Source of the DNA: Pythium myriotylum
Lineage: Eukaryota > Oomycota > Peronosporomycetes > Pythiales > Pythiaceae
Direction of reading: 5' to 3'
DNA: 64,000 nt
Assembly (NCBI GenBank): GCA_023091665.1
Contig: JALJCQ010000026.1
Coordinates: forward strand, 1,550,001 to 1,614,000
How positions within the stretch are numbered: the stretch's first letter is position 1; each line of letters opens with the position of its first letter. A program made the translations under genes and the position numbers. A model generated the notes under the pieces. It did not search any database and was not told the DNA's origin. It saw nothing but the letters and a program-made list of their open reading frames with translations. Shown here one piece after another: positions 27,327-38,332 of the stretch.

Positions 27327-30300
27327 ATGATGGCGTCGGCACGGATACAAGGCGGCGGTGGGACGAGACAGGCGTCTTCAGACAGAGAGGACACGGGTCG
27401 CGGCATGCGCTCCATGGAAAATGGACACGAAACTGGTCATGACGCAAGGGAGGAACCCGCGAAGCATGCCCGCCTCGCACGCGCGCAAAGTCTACTCGTA
27501 AACTCGCTGACTCGACAGCTGAGCGGAGGCTCGCTGCGTCGCCTCGCTACCATGCTCTTATCACCCAAGGACGTAGTAGACAGAGACAAAAGAGAGGCGT
27601 CCTATGAGAAGATGGTTGCGCATTTTCAGCTCCGACAGTTCGCGCCGCGCAGTGAGCCTGGCGATCGCTCGATGGATCTCAGTGGACCAGACACATCGCG
27701 GTCTGTGTCGCGATTTTATCGAAGTAAGACATTCCAGGACAGAGACGAAGTCGAAGGGAGTGCTGAATTGCCAGATTCAGATCATGATATTCCTCGTGCT
27801 GACAGCTCGCGTGACCCAAGGGATCTCAAGTCGGAAGGAAGGAACGAAATTACTCCTTCATCAGGAGTAGCGGTTGCACCTGGTAGTGATTACGCGTTGG
27901 GAACGGATGAAAGCAATATTTTCCGGCCTCTTGATGGAGTGGAAGGCTTTCAGTCAAATGCACCTGCCATTTCGAAAAGGGATTACTCGATGCAGCAAAC
28001 TCCTCGATCGAAGGTATCGTCGCGATCACGTACTATCCGTCGATTTTTACGGCGCCAGATTAGAAGATGGCGGCGTCGCGTTAAAGCACAGCTTAGTCCG
28101 TGGACTCCCGCGAGTCTCGTATTCAAAATCCGCTGGTTCGTTCTCGCTGTAGCTTTTGCTGCACAGCTGCTCTACCTTCCACTCGTACATGCCTACTTCC
28201 GTCACGAAAATCATACCGTGGACGCGATCAACAAAACCTTCGAGCTCATATTTTGCATTGACGTAGCTCTTAAATTCAACACCAGTTACTACGACAAAGC
28301 GACATTCACCCTCGTCACGTCAAGACGACGAATTGCTGAGCGATACCTTGGCGGCTGGTTTCTACCAGATTTGTTATCTGCCATTCGTGTTGATTGGGTC
28401 CATCCTAGCAGTGAGAACAGCTCCAGCACATTCCATATCATCATTCACGTGATCTTCCGGGTTCCTCGCCTTATCCACGTTTGGGCACTCATCAGCCGTA
28501 TCGCTTGGGTTGGGCGTGTTGTTCGTGTCGGGACAGAATTATTTACATGGCTACTCTACTCACGATACTCACACCTCATGCGCATCGTTCGAATGATCTT
28601 ACTCGTCGTGCTCACAGCACACTACATCGCCTGCGGATGGCACCTCGTCACAGGAGACGACCCCAATGCTCCCAACGCTGTACCTCCAGGATCCTCCGTC
28701 TGGGACCAGTACGTGTCGGATCTGTACTACGCCGTGCTACTGATCCAAGGTCAAGGCGTTTCAAGCGGTGGCACGACAAGTCAGAACTTGTTCTCCGTGG
28801 TGGCGGTGCTAGTAGGGTCGATCGTGCTGGCGATCGTGTTCGGCAACGTGGCGATGCTGGTGGCCAACTTCAACGCCAACTCGACGAGTCACCAGCGCAA
28901 GATGGAGGCGGTGTTCGCGACGATGAACAAGCTGCGGTTGCCGCAGGACCTGCGTGACCGCATCCACCAGTACTACGAGTACGTGTGGCACGAGTACGAG
29001 TCGTTGGACGGAGACGTGGTCAAGTTTTCGAAGGAGCTGACGCATATGTTGGCCCTGGAGGTGGGTCTGTATCGTCACATGGATCTGGTGATGAACGTTC
29101 CATTTTGGCGTGGTTGTTCTCCGGACTTTGTGAAGCAGTTGGTGTTGAGTTTATCTGTGCGCGTGTATCTTCCTGACGACTATGTGGTTCGTGCGGGTGA
29201 GGTTGGGACAGAGATGTATTTGGTGAATCGTGGGACGTGCGAGTTTGCAGACGTAAACGCCGTTCCTACCGTTGAGAGTCCTGGAAAAGTAGCGAAGGGG
29301 TCACGTGTTCGTCGTAAGCATACTATTCAAACGGACTCTATGCATTTTCATCTCTCAGTGCCCAAAGATGGAACAGGCGAGGATGTAAATCGACAAACAA
29401 GATTGAAACACAGGCAAAGGTCAAGTAGGAGTGATTGGTCCTCTCCATCAATCTCCGTAGACAATTCCGGCCCAGGGAGCGACGTTGGTGGTCCCAGTAC
29501 TGATGACGAGCGGGGTGCGGGAAGTTCACGCCCTTCGGCATCGGTATCGCCAGTGCGGCCGATGAAACTGCAGGGTGCCTCCAAGAATGCGCGTCAAGTA
29601 CACGCTGGTCAGTCGTTCAATGAGCTGGCGCTTTTGCACAATTATCGACGTTCAACAACCTTACGCGCTGTCACTTTTGTCGAAATGTGCATTTTGAGTC
29701 GGGACGATTTTCAGCGCATCCTGATGCGATACTCAGACGACCGGAGGTCTGCGCGCGATGCTTTACGTATGCGTGGAGAAAGAGGACTTGCCTTCCGATT
29801 GGAACGACCTATGTCGTTCAATCGTTGAAAACAGTAAGAGTGTTTCTTCATCAGCCGTAGACTCAGGGGACACTTTGCCAATTGAAGTGAAAGTGGATGC
29901 ACTGTTGAATCACATCGACAGACCCGCTACAGACGGGACCATACTGTTCGGGTTTCAGTCTCAGGAGGACAAAATGCACCAAACTCCACCACCAGCCTGG
30001 CGCCGCAAAAGCATTCGTACCTCATCAAACTCCCAACTCGAAAGGGTTCTAGAGTTGGCAACACCGAGGAGAGAGGATGCTCTCAACAGTCGGGTGCCGA
30101 GGTGACGGAAACAATCACGTCAACGAGGGACAGCAAGAACTTTGATTGCGATCACCTTTCTTGTGTGTGTGGACTTCCGCGAAGTATCTCGATGCTTGAC
30201 GGGCGAATATCCACAATAGAAGCTCAAGTCGGAAAACTAAATGACCGAGTTCATAGCTTGGAGACTCACCACCACCAATCGATTACGATGCTCCGCGATA

Positions 30301-30698
30301 TCAGTACCTGTGTGCATAAGCTGCACGGATTAGTGACTGAAGGGATGAAGTGTCCAGAATCAGCAGGTACTGCACATTTCAATTCGAGTGAAGCTTCTTC
30401 AGCTCGAAGCTCCGACTTAGCTGGATATCATGAGGTTAAGGGCGGCATCCTATTTCCTCTGAAACCGGTAGTCAGTCGTCAACGACTCGATCATCGCACT
30501 TCCCTGGGTTTAGTTCCGGCGAGTTTTTCGAATTGTCCGATCGAACAATCAACTGTTGACGACCTTCCAAATGGACCGTCTCCAAGCTGTGCGTCAGTTG
30601 CAACGGGTCCAAAGAGTGTCTCTGCAGATCCTGGAGTCCAGGATGCAGTGTCAGGAACGGTTCGACCACAGGAGAACGGGGGCTCCGTCAACCACTGA
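27327..30698 (+). pseudogene. CNBD ion channel A (C-terminal frameshifts)
   Basis: The channel reads from ATG 27327 (MMASARIQGG) through six membrane segments, the pore and the CNBD to a stop at 29826-29828. Compared with copy B, five bases are missing around 29745-29757 (13 bases where B has 18 between GACCGG and the ATG), so the frame is lost just after the CNBD. The expected continuation (helical tail, SIR-type linkers, coiled coil) is present in a second frame to about 30105 and a third frame to 30698. The tract 28548-29246 is nearly identical to copies B-D. The phosphate-binding cassette is NELALLHNYRRS, with the usual Gly replaced by Asn. A truncated channel lacking the tail could still be made; otherwise it is a recent pseudogene. 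Confidence 0.75.
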
Positions 30699-31181
30699 AT
30701 CGTCTCCCTCCATGTTCGCCAAAAATGAATTTACTATGGACGGGGCCTGTGGGTCACTCGGTGCATGGATAGTGAGAAAGAGCAAAACTCGTTCCAAATG
30801 GATTCCGCTGTAGTTTGGTGGAGTTTCTCCTGAGAGTCTCACGTTCATCGTTTATTCGATAGATTTTTTATGCTGGGCGTTCGTCCGTCCCTTGACCACG
30901 GCCTCGATATCGGACAACGAGAGCGTGTTAACAGCTTGGCGTGTTCGGTAGGGCCTCTCTCATCTGGGTATGTTACATGTTCGTCTAACGCGAAAAATCT
31001 GCGAAGCGACCCAAGCGTCACGTAGAAATATCCTTCTGCCATTTTGCAAAATCTATTTCAGGCACTTCCCGAGAAACCTTCACGTCCTCTTGCGCTACGG
31101 CAGGAGGTAAAAGTGCTCTTCCATTTCAAGAGCGACGCTCGTGATCTCGCTTTCAGCCAAGGCTCCCACCATTCGCTTCCT
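30699..31181. other. Intergenic between channels A and B
   Basis: About 480 bases with no recognised feature other than the presumed promoter of channel B. Confidence 0.5.
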
Positions 31182-34100
31182 ATGAGTAACTCCCCCAGTC
31201 ACCCTGGGTTCAACCCTCGCAGCAACGACGATAGTGGTAACACGGTTCACTCGCCTTCACGCACCCTCGCGCAAGATGGTCGATCTCCAAGTGTTCGTCG
31301 ACTTGAAGATATATCGACCCTTCACCCACACAGGTCCCAAGACCCTATCCAGAGCACAACCGACCGTGGTGCAACCAACTGCAGAGAGCTTAAGATCAGC
31401 GCTTTTTCCGTTCTTCGCCGTGCGCAGTCTTTGAGGGGACAGAGCCAGCCACGAAAGTTAAGCTTGAACTCCGTGAGGCTCCTTCCGAGCGCATTGCGAT
31501 CAAATGAGACATAAAAGGACTTTGCAGAGAAGAATGCGGCATACGAGAAAATGTTGGTTCATTTTCAACTTCGAAAACTTGATTCCACAGGGCCACTATT
31601 CGACACGACCGTGGATAATGCTTCAGAGAAAGCGAAAGTTGCCTCACCATTCTACAGAAGCAAAGCAGCCCGGGGCCAAGATGAAGCGGAAGAGGATGAA
31701 ACTCAACAGTGGCCACAACGCCAGAATGAAAAAGATGATCCAGTCGCAGATAATCCGCTACAGGTGCATGGGCCTCAGGTCTATGACCAATCTTTGAATG
31801 CTGCAACCTCTGCCCCGACGGTCGCCTCTCCTGGCGACAGCACGGAGGCGAGAACATCAGTCTGCAAAGCAATCGATGATATCAAGTCGACACCAAACGA
31901 CTCACGGCGTGCTGGTGCGCGCCCGACTTCACGGGCTGCATTTCGTTACATGAGGCGTCTTCGTCGGCGCTTCCGATCATTCCTCCAAGTAATGCTAAAT
32001 CCTTGGACACCAACAAGTACGGTTTTTAAGGTCCGAGGGCTTTTGCTTTACGTCACGTTTGCCGCGCAGCTCGTTTACCTACCGATAGGGCCAGCGTATT
32101 TCGCCAAACCAAGTTCTGCAGTGTCTCGACTGAATCGGATTTTCGAGATTGTGTTCCTTTTGGATGTGATACTCGAGTTCAACACGACCTTTTTTGACAG
32201 GAAAACTCTCACTCTTATCACGTCGAGACGGCAGATTGCAGGTCAGTACATTCGAGGATGGTTCATTTGGGATGTACTTGCAGCGGTTCCACTCGATTGG
32301 ATATCATGTCCCAGTTATCAGAATCAAACAAACTACGATAGCACTCACATTACATTTCACACCTTCCTACGACTACCGAGGCTGGTGCATTCGTGGTTAC
32401 TGCTAAGCACTATCATTCGGATTAGTCACAAGTTCCGCGTCGGCAAAGAGCTTTTCACTTGGCTGCTCTACTCACGATACTCACACCTCATGCGCATCGT
32501 TCGAATGATCTTACTCGTCGTGCTCACAGCACACTACATCGCCTGCGGATGGCACCTCGTCACAGGAGACGACCCAAATGCTCCCAACGCTGTACCTCCA
32601 GGATCCTCCGTCTGGGACCAGTACGTGTCGGATCTGTACTACGCCGTGCTACTGATCCAGGGCCAGGGCGTTTCAAGCGGTGGCACGACAAGTCAGAACT
32701 TGTTCTCCGTGGTGGCGGTGCTAGTAGGGTCGATCGTGCTGGCGATCGTGTTCGGCAACGTGGCGATGCTGGTGGCCAACTTCAACGCCAACTCGACGAG
32801 TCACCAGCGCAAGATGGAGGCGGTGTTCGCGACGATGAACAAGCTGCGGTTGCCGCAGGACCTGCGTGACCGCATCCACCAGTACTACGAGTACGTGTGG
32901 CACGAGTACGAGTCGTTGGACGGAGACGTGGTCAAGTTTTCGAAGGAGCTGACGCATATGTTGGCCCTGGAGGTGGGTCTGTATCGTCACATGGATCTGG
33001 TGATGAACGTTCCATTTTGGCGTGGTTGTTCTCCGGACTTTGTGAAGCAGTTGGTGTTGAGTTTATCTGTGCGCGTGTATCTTCCTGACGACTATGTGGT
33101 TCGTGCGGGTGAGGTTGGGACAGAGATGTATTTGGTGAATCGTGGGACGTGTGAGTTCGGGAATGCTGTTTTTGCTGCACACGATGAATTGCCGAAGATG
33201 TGGAGGAAATCGTCAGAATGTGATGCGAATGTTTGCTTTTCTGAAGTTCCGACAGCTGCTACAACTTCTCGTTCGATATCTCAACCGAACTCGCGAGTAT
33301 CCACTTATCTTTATCCTGAAGATGACTCTGGCCGTCGGATTCGGCGATTGAAACGCAAGCCAAGTCGTCGCTCCTCAATATCAACATCCTGCGGGGAATC
33401 CACTGTGCGAAGCGATCTTTTGACCACGACCGACGATGAGGGAACCAAAGAGCAAACTACTACTGGCCAAATGCCTGTGTACCCAATGAATTCTTCTTCG
33501 AAGCTCGCGCGGCACAAACAGCAGCCTCGGCGTGTCAAACAAGGGCAATCATTTGGAGAGATGGCATTGCTTCTCAATTATCGTCGTACAGCGACTGTGC
33601 GTGCGGTGAGCTACGTTGAGATGTGCACCCTCAGTCGCGACCACTTTCAGTCCATCTTGTCGCGGTATCCTGACGACCGGCGTACTGTCCTGCATGCGAT
33701 GCTGACTCAATGTGTGGACAAGGGTGAGCTCCCTCTAAGATGGGAAGACATATGCGAGTTGGTTGTAGCAAAACGTGGCGTTGTAGTGAGTGACACAGAT
33801 GAAGACTGTGTCGAAAGCATCTCAAAAAATGAGATCGTGGGCGTGTTACTTGACTTAATCGACCGACCGACTCGAGACATTTCCATCAAATTCGGGATTC
33901 AAGAGTGCGAGACGCGCCCGTCGTCCATATCCGACCTGGACGAGTTGCCTCTCCGCCGTCGAAGCAGCAGTGGATCACAATCAGGCATACCACTCGAGAA
34001 GGTCCGAGAAGTGGACATCGCACCGTCGTCTCGACCTGACGAAGGCTCAGTAGGTGAGATTTCGACCAATGCTACTGAGTTGGATACTACAAATGCTGCA

Positions 34101-34634
34101 CATTGCGCTGAAGACATTGAGGCGACTGTCTCTCGTAAGACACCCGCCGTGTCTTTGGAACGATGGAGTAAACTCGAGAAGGACGTGAATGGCCTCAATA
34201 GTCGTATACAGACCGTCGGGGCAAATCAAACCCGAATGATCGCGATGCTACTCGGCATCAAGACCCATTTAGCGAAGCTCAACGAGCGTTGCATAGACTC
34301 CTCGACTAGAGCAAGGATCCCTCCAAAGCCAAGCCACTCGATGGAGACTACTCAAGCACATGGAGACTCAACGACACCAGATGAGTATCCGATATCAAGG
34401 CCCGAAATCGTACACCAACGTCTCAACCGACGGAACTCAGGTCCGCCGCACAAAGAAGCTAACACGCGGAGCCTTCCTGCCAGCAGTGCGAACCCATGTG
34501 CCACGCGGCTCGTCGACGCGCTATGGGTTGCTCAGACTGCGGCATCTGGCACATCAGCAACCACCACATTCAACACTCCAACTCGTACTCGCCTCCACAG
34601 GCGTCGCTCCACTGCTTGCCAGAGCAATTCATAG
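31182..34634 (+). pseudogene. CNBD ion channel B (one in-frame stop near the N-terminus)
   Basis: From ATG 31182 (MSNSPSHPGF) the frame runs to a single TAA at 31512-31514 and continues in the same frame to 34634 without another stop. Both sides are homologous to channel D: VLRRAQSL before, and AYEKMLVHFQLRK just after. The stop may be a nonsense mutation, or be removed by a 45-base phase-0 intron (GTGAGG at about 31470, AAAAG at 31517). Alternatively translation starts at ATG 31551, giving 1028 residues. It has six membrane segments, a pore with QGQGVSSGG in place of GYG, a C-linker, and a CNBD split by a Ser-rich insert. The phosphate-binding cassette is fully canonical (FGEMALLLNYRRTATVRA), and the tail has a coiled coil plus a terminal HQRLNRRNSGP motif. 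Tract 32460-33158 is nearly identical in A, C and D. Confidence 0.75.
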
Positions 34635-34761
34635 GCGATGCAAGAATGGAAGCGCATGATGGGGAATTCTGTTTTGAGTTTTGAGGGGCTTACATAGAGG
34701 ATTCAGATACAGACTAGGGAATCGTCGTGTGTGGTGGTGAGGGGAAGTCTGGACCAAGTTC

Positions 34762-37416
34762 TCAAGGCGTAGCGGCCACACCAGCCTCGGGCGCCGGGAG
34801 CTTCTCATCCGGAAACATCTTGCGAATAATCTCGACGGACGCGAGTAGCTGCGTGGACTCGATACTATCGTCGAGAGCAAGCAACGGAAGCCACTTGTGC
34901 TGCGGTTCCTGCGGCCGCGTGTTGTTCTTAAGCTGTGCCGACGTACAACGCGTAACGATGGCCGAGGCATCGACGCCCGAGACATCCTTGGCTTCTTCCA
35001 GCGAAACAGCAAGTGTGCCGATGAACGCCGGGTCTTTCTCGGTGTCCTCCTTCACATGGATGAGCACCTGCGAAGCGTACGGCAGCTGTGGCAGGTTGAC
35101 GTCAAGCGAGAAGACAGTTGGTGCCTTCTCCTCGTCCAGCACGACGTGGGGCGCGACGATTTCCTTATCAGCACACTGGACGCGCAGGTGCACAGGCGCC
35201 TTTCGCGTCGTTACAGCGCCGTCGGCCTTGGCCACATCCTTGAGTCCGTGGACGCGCACGCGGATCTGGTACGGCACTCGGCGGTTGACGACGTCGGTCA
35301 TGGCGCGCTGGTCCCAGACCTGTGCGCTAGCGCTCGCGACTGGACCGAAGCCCAGGCAGAGCAGCACCTTGCCCGGGAACTCGTTCTTCTTGACGGCCTC
35401 GGTCGTGGGCTCGGCCTTTAGTGGCACCCACTCGACGGTCGTATCCTTGAACTCGTTAGTGAGCAGCTGAGCAGCCGGGAACCGCGTGTAGCTCACGACC
35501 ACACGCTTCTCCCACTCGCCCATGCAGAGGCTCAGGATCACGTCCGGGATCTGCGTCGCGTCATCCGGGAAGAGCAGTCGGTCGCTCTCCTCCGTCTCGT
35601 TCCATTCGACCGACCGGTTCACAGCCGCCTTCTGCGTGCTCGTGATCTCATGCATACCGCACGAGAGCGAGACGTAGTACTTGCCCGTGGGCTCAGGCAG
35701 ACCGATGGCACTCAGGAAGTGGGCGCGCAGTCGGTAGACGCTGCTCGGCGGGAAGTGCTCCTTCGGCAGCTTAGACGTCGAGCGCTTTTGGTGGCGCTCG
35801 TCGTAGGTCGTCGACGGCTTCTCAACAACCTTGAGCGAGATCAGCAGACGACCGCGGTACGTCGAGCCGACGTCGGGGCCTTCGTTCTCCCGCTGCAGTG
35901 CCTCCTTGTTCTGCACGTTGACAAGCGGACCGCCGTAGAGGTTCCACCAGAAGGGCTTGCCGCCCTGGCGCTCGGCCAGCGCGTCGATGTTCTCCAGGTC
36001 AATGTGGCTCACGATCTCGTCGCCACCGATGTGGTCCCAATCCATAATCGCCAGCGTGATATTCGTGGGCTTGGCGTCGTCCTTGGGCGGCAGCGCGAGC
36101 AGCAGGGTCTCGTGGAAGCTCGTGCTCAGCTCGTCGCGGCGGCCCTTGCGCGTGTGGATGCGCGTACGAACGAACTCCTCGGGTCGGTCTTTGATCCAGC
36201 CGGCCACGTACGCGTCGATGCCTCCACCTGGCGCGATGGGCTTGTGTTGCTCCTTCTCAAAGTGGAGCGCGTCGAGCGGTGGCAGCTCCTCAGCGCGGTG
36301 GATCGAAATCGCAGCAAAACGGATCAGCTTGGCGTCTGGCGGAAGTGGCAGCGAGTCCTGGCGGGCCTCGTCGTCGTCGCTGAGGTCCTCGAGGATACCT
36401 TCGGCGTCGTTGAGCTTGGCGATGATGTCTTCTTCCTCATCCTCCTGCACGTCAGGCACCGTGAGATGGAAGTGGCTCGTGAGCTGGTGGAAGATCGACT
36501 GCGTCTTCCGCTGCTTCTTCTTAAATGACTTGGCGATGGTTTCGGCGTCCTCGTCGTAGACCCAGAGCAGGCGGATGTGGAGCGAGCCGCGGTCCTTGTC
36601 GGGCAGCAGCTTCTTGTCCAGCAGCTTAATGTCGAGCTTCTTCTCCGTGTCGGGTTCGACCACATCGGCCAGCACGATTTGCGCGCGACCCAAGAAGTCG
36701 TTGACCGTGCGATCCTCGTCTTCGACGAGCAGGTCGAGCGTTGTGTTGATGTCACGCACGAGGAATGCAAAGCGCTCGTCCCAGTGGGGCTTGAGCGTCT
36801 TCTCGATCGTCGAGGTCGTGTACTTCTGGCCGGTAAGCGAGACCTTGACCATCGGATCGCTCTTCTGGTTCTTGTCCATCGGCAGCAAGTCGCGGCCCGA
36901 GTCGATGGTCACGAAGAGCAGGTTCGGTGAGCCGTCATCGACCACCGCATCGCCTTTCTCTTCGTCGTTCGCCTTCTTCTGGCCAGGCAACACGCGCTCG
37001 AACGTGAGTCGCAGTTCGCCCGTGGCGTCCTTGCTCATCTGGCCCTCGAGCTTGCGCACTTGGAGCCACTCGTCGCTGCCTTGCTCTGCGAGCTGCAGCG
37101 CCATGTCCACGGGCACATCGACCACGCCGAGCGTGTCATCCTTCTTGAAGCCGTCAAAGTCGTAGAGAATGAAGCGCAGCGTCGTGACCACACGCAAGTC
37201 GATGCCAGAGTCGCCGATGACGACCGACTCGTTCCACTCGGGCGAGAGCGTCTTGGTCTTGATGCTCGTTTTGACGACGGGCGCACCGGGCACGAGCTCG
37301 CCCTTGTGATCAAGCAGCAGCAACTGCACAAACGGATCGCTGAAGCCGTTGAAGTCCATGGCCAGCAGCCCACGCGCCGCCACAAAGCCCACGCGCAGCA
37401 CAGGAGGCGTCGCCAT
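34762..37416 (-). CDS. Multi-C2-domain protein (ferlin-like)
   Basis: An 884-residue protein starting at ATG 37416 (MATPPVLRVGFVAARGLLAM). The first C2 domain (about 5-130) carries the Ca2+-site pattern DFNGFSDPF with later DFDGF. A second (about 165-290) carries MDKNQKSDPMVKV and EDEDRTVNDFLG. A more diverged C2-like block at about 375-500 includes MDWDHIGGDE. Two further beta-rich regions (about 560-650 and 730-840) look C2-like but lack the Asp loops. Acidic loops in the first two domains suggest Ca2+-dependent phospholipid binding; no C-terminal membrane anchor is seen, so it is probably a cytosolic or peripheral trafficking adaptor. It is convergent with channel B, 127 bases apart. The frame is open 44 codons further upstream, which is treated as leader. 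Confidence 0.85.
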   Translation of the reverse strand: MATPPVLRVGFVAARGLLAMDFNGFSDPFVQLLLLDHKGELVPGAPVVKTSIKTKTLSPEWNESVVIGDSGIDLRVVTTLRFILYDFDGFKKDDTLGVVDVPVDMALQLAEQGSDEWLQVRKLEGQMSKDATGELRLTFERVLPGQKKANDEEKGDAVVDDGSPNLLFVTIDSGRDLLPMDKNQKSDPMVKVSLTGQKYTTSTIEKTLKPHWDERFAFLVRDINTTLDLLVEDEDRTVNDFLGRAQIVLADVVEPDTEKKLDIKLLDKKLLPDKDRGSLHIRLLWVYDEDAETIAKSFKKKQRKTQSIFHQLTSHFHLTVPDVQEDEEEDIIAKLNDAEGILEDLSDDDEARQDSLPLPPDAKLIRFAAISIHRAEELPPLDALHFEKEQHKPIAPGGGIDAYVAGWIKDRPEEFVRTRIHTRKGRRDELSTSFHETLLLALPPKDDAKPTNITLAIMDWDHIGGDEIVSHIDLENIDALAERQGGKPFWWNLYGGPLVNVQNKEALQRENEGPDVGSTYRGRLLISLKVVEKPSTTYDERHQKRSTSKLPKEHFPPSSVYRLRAHFLSAIGLPEPTGKYYVSLSCGMHEITSTQKAAVNRSVEWNETEESDRLLFPDDATQIPDVILSLCMGEWEKRVVVSYTRFPAAQLLTNEFKDTTVEWVPLKAEPTTEAVKKNEFPGKVLLCLGFGPVASASAQVWDQRAMTDVVNRRVPYQIRVRVHGLKDVAKADGAVTTRKAPVHLRVQCADKEIVAPHVVLDEEKAPTVFSLDVNLPQLPYASQVLIHVKEDTEKDPAFIGTLAVSLEEAKDVSGVDASAIVTRCTSAQLKNNTRPQEPQHKWLPLLALDDSIESTQLLASVEIIRKMFPDEKLPAPEAGVAATP

Positions 37417-38332
37417 GGGGGAAGAGAGGAGGAGGAAGGGAAATGGACGTGCAGAACGGAGGCGAGGCGGTCCGTTCGGCCTTGGGGCTTGCGCGGCGTC
37501 TTGGATTTTGGGTTTGTGCTCGTGCCAAAGGGGGGAGACTGCTGCCATGCCATCATTTCAGCCTTGCAGATGAAGTGTGTCGGAACAAGCGGAGACCGAG
37601 GTGGATTGCACCAAAACAAGGTAGATCACTTTAGAATGATACGACTCTACCGGAGATATCAATATACCTTGTTTTGATAGATCGAAGAGTTGAACTTGAG
37701 TGGGTGCACGAGTGTGGCCACTGCGCTTCAAAAATCAGGCACATCCATTATGGCAGATATCATTTCCCATCTACTACATACAATGGCAATAATTAATCCA
37801 ATTATATTGTAGCTACTATAGAAGATTGCAACCGGCCACGAAGTCGGCCACGCTCGCTGACTCGCCCTCCAGACTGGGTCACGCGTCTCACTTTTTTCTC
37901 ACTCGCCGCGTTCTTCGTCGACTGATCGCCGCGTCCGCCCTTCTTCCCGAGCGACATACGCGCACCGAGCGGAAAGCCCGCTGTCTCGCAGACGCACCCA
38001 CGTCGCAACAGCTCCAAACTTCTCATCAATGAGACCCACGAGATCTCTCTCTCTGAGGAGAGGCATCCAACCTCCTATCTGTGATATCGTTCGTGAACCC
38101 AACCGTACACCCACGAGCATCCACGTGGCAAAACCACCTGTGAGATTCAATCGGGTGGCTACCAGCAGCTCCAATGAGGGTGTGATCTCATCCCAGCTTG
38201 TGGGACGGCGCGCGTCGCATAACATGACGCTGTCTCTGCGATTGCGGCGGAGATTGGCACCAACGACCGAGACTGATCAGCTCGATGACCATGCCGTTGG
38301 CCGACGCGACAGCTCAATGACGATGCAGTTGG
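37417..38332. other. Intergenic between C2 protein and channel C
   Basis: About 0.9 kb with an A/T-rich patch near 37770-37815. No gene, RNA or repeat is recognised. Confidence 0.5.

Noticed and set aside
28809..29078. Antisense 89-residue frame repeated opposite all four channel cores
   Set aside because: It recurs only because the sense tract is homogenised; it has no domain or conserved start context.
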